A DNA stretch of 64,000 nt from Pseudonocardia alni (lineage in GTDB: Bacteria; Actinomycetota; Actinomycetes; Mycobacteriales; Pseudonocardiaceae), in assembly GCF_002813375.1 (NCBI RefSeq), contig NZ_PHUJ01000003.1, positions 1,674,001-1,738,000 of the forward strand. Reading direction: 5' to 3'. The notes below the pieces were generated by a model. The model did no database searches. It was not told the DNA's origin and saw only the letters and a list, made by a program, of their open reading frames with translations. The translations under genes and the position numbers were made by a program. Within the stretch, counting starts at the first letter, position 1. Each line of letters starts with the position of its first letter. This document shows, in pieces, positions 10,624-18,686 of the stretch.

Positions 10624-10763
10624 ACCGGGCCCACCGCCGGCGATCATCAGTAGTGGGGATCGGCCCGGCCGACCGATAACGCCCCCGTCCGTTCCGCGAT
10701 GCGCCGTGTGCACCGTCGGATCGGTCCGATGCGCGCAGTCGCGCACGGGAACAGGGGTGGGTC

Positions 10764-11873
10764 GTGCTCGGGAAGATGATCGCCGCGGTGGTCGCGGTCA
10801 CCGCGACCGTCGCGGGTGTGGGGCTCGTGACGAGCGGCGGGTCGGACCAGGCCGTCGTGACCCGCATCGTCGACGGCGACACGTTCGAGGCGACCCTGGA
10901 CGGCCGCAGCACCACGGTCCGGCTGCTCAACATCGACACCCCGGAGACCGTCGATCCCGACTCCACCGTCCAGTGCCTCGGCCCGGAGGCGGCCGCCCGG
11001 CTCGCCGCGCTCATCCCGGTCGGCAGCACCGTCGACCTGTCCTACGACGACGAGCGCGTCGACGGCTGGGGCCGCACCCTGGCCGGGGTGCACGACACCG
11101 GGGGCCGGCTGGTCAACGCCGAGCTCGCCCGGGAGGGACTCGGCACCGCGATGGTGGTCGGCGGCAACGATCGCTACCTCGACGAGGTCACCGAGGCCCA
11201 GGAGGAGGCGCGCGCAGCGGGCCGCGGGCTGTACGCGACGACGGTGTCCTGCACCGTCCCCGCGCAGGTGGAGCGGGCCCGCGGCACCGTCGCGGGGCTG
11301 GCACAGCGGTCGTCGTCGCCGTCGTCGGACCCGGCGCAGCTCGACGCCGCCGGCCGGGAGGCCGTCGACGCGCTGACCGTGCTGGCGGGGCTGGACGCCG
11401 ACTTCCGGGCACACCGGGCGGGTGTGGCCTGGGCGGTGCTGTCCGAACTCGACCGCGCCCGTCTGACCGGGGTCCTCGACACCGCCTCCGACGACGCCCG
11501 GACACTGCAGGTCCGCTTCTCCGAGCAGGCGTCGACGGCACGGGAGTCCCAGCGCCTGGCCGCCGAGCAGGCCGAGCGCGACCGCGTCGCCCGGGAGGAG
11601 GCCGCCCGCGCCGAGGCCGCCGCCGAGCAGGCGGCCCGCGACGCCGCCGCCGAGCAGCGTCGTCCCGCCGCCGCGCCCGCCCCGGCCCCGGTCGCCCCGG
11701 CGGCCGCTCCGGCGGGCGGGGGCTGCGACCCGAACTACACCCCCTGCGTGCCGCTCTCGGCGACCGACCTCGACTGCGGGGACCTGTCCGGCGGGCCGTT
11801 CCGGGTCGTGGGGACCGACCGGCACCGCCTGGACGCGGACTCCGACGGGATCGGTTGCGAGTCGCAGGGCTGA
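10764..11873 (+). CDS. Secreted or anchored SNase-like thermonuclease with excalibur domain
   Basis: A 369-residue protein beginning with a hydrophobic stretch (IAAVVAVTATVAGVGLV), a probable signal peptide or anchor. A staphylococcal nuclease-like domain follows at about residues 30-155: RIVDGDTFEATLDG, RLLNIDTPET, then an AAARL helix and DGWGRTLAGV, with catalytic-type Asp, Arg and Glu positions present. A helical Ala/Glu/Arg-rich coiled region spans ~245-310. The C terminus is an excalibur Ca-binding motif, with Cys pairs and DADSDGIGCE. It probably degrades extracellular nucleic acid. GGGTGG lies before the GTG start. Confidence 0.87.
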   Translation: MLGKMIAAVVAVTATVAGVGLVTSGGSDQAVVTRIVDGDTFEATLDGRSTTVRLLNIDTPETVDPDSTVQCLGPEAAARLAALIPVGSTVDLSYDDERVDGWGRTLAGVHDTGGRLVNAELAREGLGTAMVVGGNDRYLDEVTEAQEEARAAGRGLYATTVSCTVPAQVERARGTVAGLAQRSSSPSSDPAQLDAAGREAVDALTVLAGLDADFRAHRAGVAWAVLSELDRARLTGVLDTASDDARTLQVRFSEQASTARESQRLAAEQAERDRVAREEAARAEAAAEQAARDAAAEQRRPAAAPAPAPVAPAAAPAGGGCDPNYTPCVPLSATDLDCGDLSGGPFRVVGTDRHRLDADSDGIGCESQG

Positions 11874-11892
11874 TCAGCTCAGCCGATCAGCC
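11868..11892. terminator. Bidirectional hairpin between nuclease and Rieske genes
   Basis: GGCTGATC, a 9-nt loop and GATCAGCC form a perfect 8-bp stem between two convergent genes. The left arm contains the nuclease TGA stop; the right arm contains the Rieske-gene stop (TCA on the plus strand). No T-tract follows, as is usual in actinobacteria. Confidence 0.7.
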
Positions 11893-12264
11893 TGCAGCGT
11901 CGCCCAGCCTGTGGGCCCCGACCGCACGCCGGCGCATGGCCGCCTCGGCGAGCTCGTCGTCGACGCCGACCCAGATGTGGCCCTCCTCCTCCCGGACCGG
12001 GAAGACGGTGATGGGCCGGGTCGCCGGCGGGCACAGCGGCTCGCCGGAGGTGTAGTCGAAGACGCTGCCGTGACACGAGCACAGCAGTCCCGCGTCGGTG
12101 ACCTTGCCGCTGGACAGCAGGCAGTCGAGGTGGCTGCAGTGGTTCGAGGTGGCGTGCACCTCGCCGTCGGAACGGGAGACGGCGACCTCGACCTCTCCGG
12201 CGAAGAAGCGGCGGACGACCCCCTCGGGGGCCTGACCGGAACGGGCGATCTTCTGGCAGTCCAC
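11887..12264 (-). CDS. Rieske-type 2Fe-2S ferredoxin-like protein
   Basis: A 125-residue Rieske protein with the CxH and CxxH cluster ligands C43, H45, C62 and H65 (HCSHLDCLL and LLCSCHGSVFD). The surrounding GEPLCPPATRPITVFPV and HIWVGVDDEL are typical of stand-alone Rieske ferredoxins such as dioxygenase or nitrite-reductase small-subunit types. It starts at a GTG directly after an in-frame stop, and homology begins there, so the protein looks complete although its 5' end abuts a PucR gene fragment on the other strand. No partner oxygenase is adjacent. It probably transfers electrons to an enzyme encoded elsewhere. Confidence 0.85.
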   Translation of the reverse strand: MDCQKIARSGQAPEGVVRRFFAGEVEVAVSRSDGEVHATSNHCSHLDCLLSSGKVTDAGLLCSCHGSVFDYTSGEPLCPPATRPITVFPVREEEGHIWVGVDDELAEAAMRRRAVGAHRLGDAAG

Positions 12265-12412
12265 GCGCTACAAGCTGGACCGGGTCTCGCGGGCGATCGG
12301 GATGGACATCCGGTCCTCCGACACCCAGTTCATGGTGTGGCTGGCCCACCACGTGGACACGCTCGCGAGCGTCGACGAGGGTCTCGACGCGGAGCTCGTC
12401 CCGCCCCCGTGA
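12236..12412 (+). pseudogene. C-terminal fragment of a PucR-family regulator
   Basis: This open segment reads FWQSTRYKLDRVSRAIGMDI, then RSSDTQFMVWLAHHVDTL, ending at TGA 12410-12412. It matches the second half of the PucR C-terminal helix-turn-helix (the part after HRNT) and has no N-terminal portion: a stop lies just upstream and the Rieske gene occupies the opposite strand. It is a gene relic, probably left by a deletion that brought the Rieske gene next to it. Confidence 0.6.
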
Positions 12413-12423
12413 ACACCGTCGCC

Positions 12424-13134
12424 CTAGCCCCGCCGGAACAGCACGGCCACCCGGCGCAGGACGTCGAGCTGGGCCGGGTTGTAGAGCTCCTGCGAGACCT
12501 GCTCCACGGTCCGGTGGAAGCGCCGGGGATCCGACGAGCCCAGGGTGAAGGCGCCGGGGTGGTCCGCACGCAGCGTCCTCAGGCGCGCGGTCATCCGCAC
12601 GGCGAGATCCTGCCGGGCGGCGTCCCCCGCATCGGCGGCGAGGTGCTCGAAGTCGTCGTCGACGTCGCTGCGGGAGTCGGAGGCCAGCAGGTCCGCGTAG
12701 GCCCGACGTTCGTCGCGGTCGAGCAGCCGCCCCAGGACCGACGTCAGACGCCGGTCGGCGTCGGACATCGGCACGGCCGTGGTCACGGCGAACTCCGGCG
12801 GCAGGTCCGTGGCGAGCTGCTCGCTCAGCATCGTGGCGATCTCGGCGCGTGCGCCGGCCAACCGGTCCATCTGCTCCACGAGCTCGGCGTCCAGCGCCCG
12901 TAGCGCCTCGACCGGATGCTCGTCGTCGCCGAGCTGCGCGACGGTGTGCAGACCGACCCCGAGCTGGGCGAGCCGCGTGATCCGGAGCAGCCGGACCAGG
13001 TGGGTCACGCCGTACTGCTTGTAGCCGTTGCTCCGCCGCTCCGGCTCGGGCAGCAGCCCGATCTGGTGGTAGTGACGGACCGTGCGTGCCGTCGTGCCCG
13101 CCAGCTCGGCGAGCTCCCTGGTGCTCCAGGCCAT
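12424..13134 (-). CDS. MerR family transcriptional regulator (paralogue 2)
   Basis: A 236-residue MerR regulator, MAWSTRELAELAGTTARTVR at the start, with the wing NGYKQYGVTHLVRLLRITRL and a C-terminal effector domain ending QELYNPAQLDVLRR. It is paralogous to the regulators at 9889 and 26667, but its recognition helix differs (TTARTVRHYHQ against TSLRAVRHYHE). A GTG at 13140 is also possible; the ATG at 13134 matches the paralogues. It is divergent from the CPBP protease gene, whose promoter carries a MerR-type dyad at 13161-13173, so it likely controls that gene. Confidence 0.87.
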   Translation of the reverse strand: MAWSTRELAELAGTTARTVRHYHQIGLLPEPERRSNGYKQYGVTHLVRLLRITRLAQLGVGLHTVAQLGDDEHPVEALRALDAELVEQMDRLAGARAEIATMLSEQLATDLPPEFAVTTAVPMSDADRRLTSVLGRLLDRDERRAYADLLASDSRSDVDDDFEHLAADAGDAARQDLAVRMTARLRTLRADHPGAFTLGSSDPRRFHRTVEQVSQELYNPAQLDVLRRVAVLFRRG

Positions 13135-13153
13135 CTGCACCCCCTGCCGGGTC

Positions 13154-13184
13154 TTGAGTGTGACGTCGCGTCAACGTGTGCACT
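13154..13184 (+). promoter_or_regulatory. MerR-type promoter of the CPBP protease gene
   Basis: TTGAGT (13154-13159), a 19-bp spacer and TGCACT (13179-13184). The spacer carries the dyad TGACG-TCG-CGTCA (13161-13173), centred on spacer position 8. A 19-bp spacer with an internal dyad is the hallmark of promoters activated by MerR proteins through DNA untwisting. The divergent MerR gene 2 is the obvious regulator. The predicted start of transcription is near 13191. Confidence 0.65.
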
Positions 13185-13235
13185 CGCTCGCGGCGCCGGA
13201 TGCGCGCCACCGGCACCGGAGGACGGGAGAACAGC

Positions 13236-14171
13236 ATGGCAGGCGACACCGTGGCAGCGCGGGCGGTCCGTTCCGCGCGGACCGGCGCCGAACACCCGGA
13301 GGACGTTCCCTACCACCGGGCTCTGGTCGGCGACCGTCGTCAGGTCGGGCGGGGGATCGCGGCCATCACGCTCGTGGTCGTCGGGCTGTTCGGGGCCGGA
13401 TCCGCCATCACGTGGCTGGCGGCCCGGATCGACCTGGCCATGGGGCGGGTCAACCCGACGCTGGGCGGGGACGACGTCACGATCGCCTTCCAGGCCGCCG
13501 GGGCGGCCTCGGTCGCGGTGCTCATCCCCTGGAGCATGGTCGTGCAGCGCCTGCTCTACGGCGTGCGGGGGCGTTCGCTGGTCTCGGTCGTCTCCCGGTT
13601 CCGGTTCGACGAGTTCGGACGGGCACTGGTGTTCGCCGGCCCGCTCTCGGTCCTCTGCATCACCGCGGTCTCGCTCGTGACCCCGGTCGAGCCCGCGCGG
13701 TTCTCCACCGTGGACCTGGTGGGTCTGCTCGCCGTCACCCTGCTGCTGACCCCGCTGCAGGCGGCGGGCGAGGAGTTCGGGTTCCGGGGGCTCGTCCTGC
13801 GTGTCGCGAGCAGCTGGAGCCGGGACCCGCGCACGTCGCTGGTTCTCGGCGTGGTGGTGTCGGCGGTGCTGTTCGCCGCGATCCACGTCCAGGGCAACCC
13901 GTGGCTCAACATCCACTACCTCACCCTCGGCGTCGGCGCGGCGCTGATCACCTGCCACACGGGCGGACTCGAGACGGCCGTGGTCCTGCACGCCCTGAAC
14001 AACACCGTCGGCTTCGCCTTCGCGCTGGTGGTCCACACCGACCTGCTCGGCGGCACGGGTGCCCCTGTGCTGCTGCTCCTCGCCGTGCCCACGGTCGCCA
14101 CGACAGCCGCGGTCCTGCTGTCCCGCCGACACCGCCCCACGGCCGAGGGAGTCCGGGCGAGCACGGCCTGA
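13236..14171 (+). CDS. CPBP family intramembrane metalloprotease
   Basis: A 311-residue multi-pass membrane protein with the Abi/CPBP signature: AAGEEFGFRGLVLR (EExxxR), then LFAAIHVQGNPW and a terminal HALNNT, the glutamates and histidines thought to form the metalloprotease site. Roughly eight hydrophobic segments surround these. I start it at ATG 13236, with a GGGAGA box; the in-frame sequence before it is Arg-rich and lies in the promoter. It is divergent from MerR gene 2 and has a MerR-type promoter, suggesting induction by a small-molecule or envelope stress. The substrate is unknown. Confidence 0.85.
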   Translation: MAGDTVAARAVRSARTGAEHPEDVPYHRALVGDRRQVGRGIAAITLVVVGLFGAGSAITWLAARIDLAMGRVNPTLGGDDVTIAFQAAGAASVAVLIPWSMVVQRLLYGVRGRSLVSVVSRFRFDEFGRALVFAGPLSVLCITAVSLVTPVEPARFSTVDLVGLLAVTLLLTPLQAAGEEFGFRGLVLRVASSWSRDPRTSLVLGVVVSAVLFAAIHVQGNPWLNIHYLTLGVGAALITCHTGGLETAVVLHALNNTVGFAFALVVHTDLLGGTGAPVLLLLAVPTVATTAAVLLSRRHRPTAEGVRASTA

Positions 14172-14202
14172 GCGGACGCGGCCGGGGCCTCGGCGTGCCG
14201 GG

Positions 14203-16710
14203 TCACGCGTGCCGGACGCACGACCGCCCGACGCTGCGTGCCGGCCCGCGCACCGGTGTGGCACCGGTCGGCGCCGCGGCCGCACGGGTGGCCCCGTGCC
14301 GCACCGCGCCGGGCACGACGCCGGGTGCGGTGCCGTCGTCCAGCACCACGTCGGCCAGCACCGTCCCCGGTCCGAGCGCCACGTGCCCGCCGTACGGCGC
14401 GGTCCCGGCCGCCACCGGAGCGGCGACCAGCAGGTGGGTCCCGGCGCCGACGTGCACGGCGAAGGACCCGTCGTCGGCGGTGGTGACCCGGTCGAGCTGG
14501 CGGCCGGCGACGTCGACCACGGTGACCGCCGCCGCGACCGGCACACCGCCGGGCCCGCGGACCCGCCCGACCGCGGGCGCGTCCGCGGGGTCGTCGGACC
14601 GGGCACCTTCGAGCAGGGTGGGCAGCTCGGCGGCGAGCAACCCGGCCTCGCGGGCGAGCACGGCGGTCCGGCCGCTGCCCGCGGCGGCGCCGACCAGCAG
14701 GTCCACCACGGCGTCACAGCTGCCCGGGGGCACCGGTCGCCCCGCGACGGCGGCCGCGGTCAGCTGCGCGAGCCGCGCGCAGGCCCCGGTCACCGCCGGT
14801 GTCCCGGCGCCGGGCCGGGCGGAGCGGGCGAGCCGCCGGGCGTGCGCGGCGACGGCGGTGCAGGCCGCCAGCCACCGCGCGACGTCACGGTCGGTGGCCC
14901 CGAGCCAGGTCCGGGTGAGCGGGCGGCCGAGCAGCAGCGTCTGGTGTACCGCCGCGTCGAGAGCGCGGGCCGCGGCCCACAGGTCGTCGCCGGCGCCCGG
15001 GTGGCGCAGGGTGCGGTCGACCGACTCCAGGAGCCCGGTCAACGCGTCGAGCAGCCCGCGGTGCGCCTCGCCGGCCGCGGAGCGGGTGCGCGTGGGCAAC
15101 ACCAGCACCGACACCGCGCAGCCCACGACCCCGCCGACGACGGTCTCCTCCAGCCGCAGCACCATCAGGTCGACCGAGAACGTGCCCAGCAACGCGTACA
15201 GCTCACCCAGCATCAGCGTGATGAAGAAGATCATCAGTACGTAGGAGAGCCGGAACAGGTAGAGCGCGCCGAAGATGCTGACCAGGATCACCGGCAGCAC
15301 GACTGCGACGTCCGGCCCGAGCACCGGCACCAGTGCGATCGCCCCGACCAGCCCGATCATGGTGCCGAGGATGCGGTGCACGGCCTTGCGGACCGTCTCC
15401 GCGACGGTCGCGGTGCCGGTGAACGCGATGAACGCGGCCAGCACCGCCCAGTAGTAGCGCTGGTGCGACAGCGCGTCCCCGACGGCGATCGCGACGGCGG
15501 TGGCGACCGCGACCTGCACGGCCTGCCGGGTGGTCAGCGACAGCCGCGACGCGGGCCGGGTCCCGTCGGGTGGGCGGTGCAGCCGGGTGACCGTCCCCGC
15601 GGACCCGGGCAAGCCACCGCCGAACAGCTGGACGGCCGGGCTGAACGCACCCGCCTCCTCCACCGTCGGGGCACCCGGGCCGGTGGGGGTGGCGGCGAGG
15701 GCCCCGGCCCACTCCGCGCGGGCCCCGGCGAGCACCGCGACGTCGAGCAGGAGCCGGCGCGGGCCGGGGGCCGCCATCCGGTCCGCCGCTGCCGGCGCCT
15801 GCTGCGCGACCGCGTCCCAGCGCCCCCGGTGCAGCATCGCGAGGAGCGCGCGCGGCGACCCTGCGGTGCCGGTGTCCCGCTCGGTCCCGGGGCCGAGCAG
15901 GTCCGGGCCGGTCCGGGCCGAGGCGGCGACGGCCAGCTCCGCGTCCAGGACGGCGCGGCGGACGTCACGGGCGGCGGCGTCGTCGGCGACGGCGCCGGGG
16001 GCCCCGAGCTGACCGTCGATGACCAGGGCCGCCTCGGTGACCCGCTCCAGCAGGCTCGCCAGCCGGGCCTCGGCCCGCTGCCGCTCCGCGGTACCGGGCG
16101 TCAGGTCGGCGACGAGCAGCACGGTCCCCGCGATCCCGGCCAGGCGCGCCTCGAACGAGCGCAGCATCCGGCGCAGCACCCGGTCGTTGCGGATCGGGAG
16201 CAGGACCAGGGTCAGCAGCATCACCCAGACGACCGCCACCGCGACCATTGCGGCCACCCCGGCCAGCATCTCGGGGCGCAGGTTCAGGAACAGGGCGAAG
16301 AAATAGCCCATGAACCCGCCCATCCCGCAGACGAACCAGCGCAGCCCGAAACGGCGGACCCACACCGCGACGAACACCACGACGACGAACGCCGCCAGCG
16401 ACGCGAGCCGGTTGCGGTCGACGAGCAGCGCCACCCCCATCCCGCCGAGCATCGACACCGCGAGGCAGCACAGCGTGACCGCCTGCCCGCCGCGGGTCGC
16501 GTCGGCGATCCCGAACGAGGCCAGCATCGCCACCACCGCCCCGATCATCATCGGCAGCAGCGGAGGGGTGCCGGTCGCGGCCGCGACCAGGTACTCGACG
16601 CCCAGCGCGGTGCCGATGGCCAGCACCGCCCGCAGCGCGGACACCAGGCGCACCAGCCCCGGGTCGGAGGCGACGAACCGGTCACGGGCCCGCAGGAGGC
16701 GTTCGGGCAC
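14203..16710 (-). CDS. FUSC family membrane transporter with C-terminal carboxypeptidase-regulatory-like domain
   Basis: A protein of about 835 residues of the fusaric acid resistance/aromatic acid exporter type. It has two membrane blocks, each of about five to six segments (about residues 20-170 and 395-520, with SLTTRQAVQVAVATAVAIAVGD opening the second), separated and followed by helical cytosolic regions. The last ~120 residues contain GVPVAAAVTVVDVAG, then TTADDGSFAVHVGAGTHLLV, a beta-sandwich resembling the carboxypeptidase regulatory (transthyretin-like) domain. That is unusual for FUSC proteins. The in-frame ATG at 16731 overlaps the ribosome-binding sequence AAAGGAG, so the GTG at 16710, ten bases after it, is the better start. 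It is probably an efflux pump; the substrate is unknown. Confidence 0.78.
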   Translation of the reverse strand: MPERLLRARDRFVASDPGLVRLVSALRAVLAIGTALGVEYLVAAATGTPPLLPMMIGAVVAMLASFGIADATRGGQAVTLCCLAVSMLGGMGVALLVDRNRLASLAAFVVVVFVAVWVRRFGLRWFVCGMGGFMGYFFALFLNLRPEMLAGVAAMVAVAVVWVMLLTLVLLPIRNDRVLRRMLRSFEARLAGIAGTVLLVADLTPGTAERQRAEARLASLLERVTEAALVIDGQLGAPGAVADDAAARDVRRAVLDAELAVAASARTGPDLLGPGTERDTGTAGSPRALLAMLHRGRWDAVAQQAPAAADRMAAPGPRRLLLDVAVLAGARAEWAGALAATPTGPGAPTVEEAGAFSPAVQLFGGGLPGSAGTVTRLHRPPDGTRPASRLSLTTRQAVQVAVATAVAIAVGDALSHQRYYWAVLAAFIAFTGTATVAETVRKAVHRILGTMIGLVGAIALVPVLGPDVAVVLPVILVSIFGALYLFRLSYVLMIFFITLMLGELYALLGTFSVDLMVLRLEETVVGGVVGCAVSVLVLPTRTRSAAGEAHRGLLDALTGLLESVDRTLRHPGAGDDLWAAARALDAAVHQTLLLGRPLTRTWLGATDRDVARWLAACTAVAAHARRLARSARPGAGTPAVTGACARLAQLTAAAVAGRPVPPGSCDAVVDLLVGAAAGSGRTAVLAREAGLLAAELPTLLEGARSDDPADAPAVGRVRGPGGVPVAAAVTVVDVAGRQLDRVTTADDGSFAVHVGAGTHLLVAAPVAAGTAPYGGHVALGPGTVLADVVLDDGTAPGVVPGAVRHGATRAAAAPTGATPVRGPARSVGRSCVRHA

Positions 16711-16724
16711 GGTCGTCACACTCC

Positions 16725-16738
16725 TTTGCATATGCTAA
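16725..16738. promoter_or_regulatory. AT-rich palindrome, candidate operator
   Basis: TTTGCATATGCTAA is a 14-bp near-perfect palindrome (TTnGCATATGCnAA) in the short region between the divergent FUSC and oxidoreductase genes. It is followed by ACGATATA, a rare AT-rich patch here that could hold the -10 of the FUSC promoter (TATATC on the minus strand). No regulator gene is adjacent, so the binding protein is unknown. Confidence 0.45.
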
Positions 16739-16821
16739 CGATATACCGGATCGTGATCTTCGCGCATCCCGCCCGGTGGTCGTAGCGTGAGCGGCCGGTG
16801 TGCGACCAGGGAGGTGCGCGG

Positions 16822-17721
16822 ATGCGCGGGTACGGGTTCGTGCGGGCGGGTGGCCCGGAACAGCAGACGTTCGTCGAGGTCCCCGAACCGCGGCCGGGGC
16901 CGGGTGAGCTGCTGGTGGCCGTCCGCGCGGCCGGGGTCAACCCGGGCGACCGGCGGATGCGCGACGGCGACTACGGCGTCACCGGTCCCGCGGTGCTCGG
17001 CCGCGAGGTCGCCGGGACCGTGCTGGAGGTCGGCGACGGCGTCACCGGGTTCGCCCCCGGCGACGAGGTGTTCGGCGGCTGCCCGGACATGCAGGGCGGC
17101 TGGGCGCCGCGGGCGCGCGTCACCGCCGGGTTCGCCGCGCACCGCCCGCCGGAGGTCTCGCCCGAGCAGGCGGCGGCGCTGCCGGTCGCCGCGGGCACCG
17201 CCTGGGACACCCTCACGAACCTCGACCTGCCCGCCGGGGCGACGCTGCTGGTCAACGGGGCGGGCGGCGGGGTCGGCCTGCCTCTGGTGCAGCTGGCCCG
17301 CCGCCGCGGGCTGACGGTCGTCGGCACGGCGAGCCCCGGCAAACACTCCCTGCTCGCCGGGTTCGGCGCCGTCCCGGTGGCCTACGGCGACGGCGTCGCC
17401 GACCGGATCCGCGCGGCCGCGCCCGGCGGTGTCGACGGCGCCCTGGACCTGGTCGGCGGCGACGCGCTGCGCGCGGTGGCCGGGCTCGTCCCGCCCGCGG
17501 CGCTGTACTCGATCGCGGACAAGCCGCTGGTCGCGCAGCTGGGCGGCCGCGACGTCACCCGCGACCGCAGCACCGCGGTGCTCGACGCGCTCGCCGCACT
17601 CGTCGCGGCCGGGGAGCTCGACCCGCTGGTGCGCGAGGTCCGGCCGCTGGCCGAGGCCGGGGCGGCGCTCGCCCTGGTCGAACAGGGTCACGTGACCGGC
17701 AAGGTCGTCCTGGTGCTCTAG
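16822..17721 (+). CDS. Zinc-independent quinone oxidoreductase-like MDR dehydrogenase
   Basis: A 299-residue NADP-dependent medium-chain dehydrogenase without zinc-ligand cysteines. The N-terminal GroES-like fold includes PGPGELLVAVRAAGVNPGDRR and VLGREVAGTVLEVGDGV. The Rossmann half has LVNGAGGGVGLPLVQLARRRG and VVGTASPGKH. The C-terminal VEQGHVTGKVVL is typical of this family. GGGAGG precedes the ATG. It probably reduces quinones or alpha,beta-unsaturated carbonyls. It is divergent from the FUSC exporter and its stop overlaps the convergent EgtD-like gene by 4 nt. Confidence 0.85.
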   Translation: MRGYGFVRAGGPEQQTFVEVPEPRPGPGELLVAVRAAGVNPGDRRMRDGDYGVTGPAVLGREVAGTVLEVGDGVTGFAPGDEVFGGCPDMQGGWAPRARVTAGFAAHRPPEVSPEQAAALPVAAGTAWDTLTNLDLPAGATLLVNGAGGGVGLPLVQLARRRGLTVVGTASPGKHSLLAGFGAVPVAYGDGVADRIRAAAPGGVDGALDLVGGDALRAVAGLVPPAALYSIADKPLVAQLGGRDVTRDRSTAVLDALAALVAAGELDPLVREVRPLAEAGAALALVEQGHVTGKVVLVL

Positions 17722-18686
17722 TCCCGACGGAACAGGAACAGCCCGTAGCGGTGCTCGTCGTCGACCCACTCGGCCTCGGCCCGCAACCCGTGCCGAGCCA
17801 CGTCGGTGCGCAGCCGGTCGGGCTCGAACTTCGCCGAGAACCCGACGTTGACGCTGTCGCCGCGACGCAGCTCCAGCGTCCGGTCCAGGCCGGGCAGCAC
17901 CACGGTCTGGTCCCGGCGCGCCCACAGCCGCCCGTCGACGACGTCGGCGGCGGCGTCGTAGTGCGCCGCCGGGTGCACCGCGTCGAGGGCGACGCTCCCG
18001 CCGAACCGGCGTGCCAGGTGGTCGAGGTGGTTGAGCCGGAACCGGGCGAAGGCGTCGTACCCGGGCGGGTCGTTGTAGCAGGTCTCGAACACCTCCGGCG
18101 GCTTGACCAGGTCCGCCGAGAGCAGCAGCGCGTCACCGGGGCGCAGGGTGGCACCGATCCGGGCCAGCAGGGCGGCGCGCTCGTCGACGGTGGTGTTGCC
18201 GATGTTCGCACCGAGGAACAGCACGGCCACCGGGGCGCCGCCGTCGTCGCGCAGCCGGTCGAGACCGGCCTCGTACCGCCCCCACAGCCCGGTCACGCTC
18301 AGCCCGGGCAGGTCCGCCATGCGTTCGGCGCTGAGCACGAGCATCTCGCGGCTCACGTCGATCGGCAGGTAGGTCGTCGGCCGGGCCGCCGAGCAGTGTT
18401 CGAGCAGCAGCCGCGTCTTCTTCGCGCTCCCGGACCCGAGCTCGGCGACGCGTGGGCAGCCCAACCGGGCCGCGATGTCGGTGCCGTACCGCTCCAGGAG
18501 CGCCCGCTCGCACCGGGTCAGGTAGTAGGTCGGCAGCTCGGTGATCTGTTCGAACAGCTCCGAGCCGAGCGCGTCGTAGCCGAACCAGGGCGGGATCCGC
18601 GGCAGCGGCTCGGCGAGGCGGGCGCGCAGCTCGTCGGTGTCGTCCCAGAAGGAGCCCTGTTCCAGCTCGACCGGGGCGGCGGTCAC
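17718..18686 (-). CDS. EgtD-like SAM-dependent amino acid N-methyltransferase
   Basis: A 322-residue protein of the EgtD/DUF2260 family, the same size as mycobacterial EgtD (about 321), which trimethylates histidine in ergothioneine synthesis. Visible elements: LPTYYLTRCERALLERYG at 51-68, the SAM loop AELGSGSAKKTR at 81-92, GANIGN at 159-164 and VGFSAKFEPDRLR at 281-293. The position expected to hold the imidazole-binding glutamate (E282 in M. smegmatis EgtD) is Gly in VNVGFSAKF, while the nearby Ser is kept. The substrate may therefore not be histidine. It is the last gene of a tightly overlapping block with a heme-oxygenase-like diiron protein, a CDGSH protein and an MTQ2-like methyltransferase; no egtA, egtB or egtC is nearby. 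Confidence 0.82.
   Translation of the reverse strand: MTAAPVELEQGSFWDDTDELRARLAEPLPRIPPWFGYDALGSELFEQITELPTYYLTRCERALLERYGTDIAARLGCPRVAELGSGSAKKTRLLLEHCSAARPTTYLPIDVSREMLVLSAERMADLPGLSVTGLWGRYEAGLDRLRDDGGAPVAVLFLGANIGNTTVDERAALLARIGATLRPGDALLLSADLVKPPEVFETCYNDPPGYDAFARFRLNHLDHLARRFGGSVALDAVHPAAHYDAAADVVDGRLWARRDQTVVLPGLDRTLELRRGDSVNVGFSAKFEPDRLRTDVARHGLRAEAEWVDDEHRYGLFLFRRD

Noticed and set aside
17718-18686. Classical ergothioneine biosynthesis
   Set aside because: No egtA, egtB, egtC or egtE gene is nearby, and the substrate-binding glutamate appears to be replaced.
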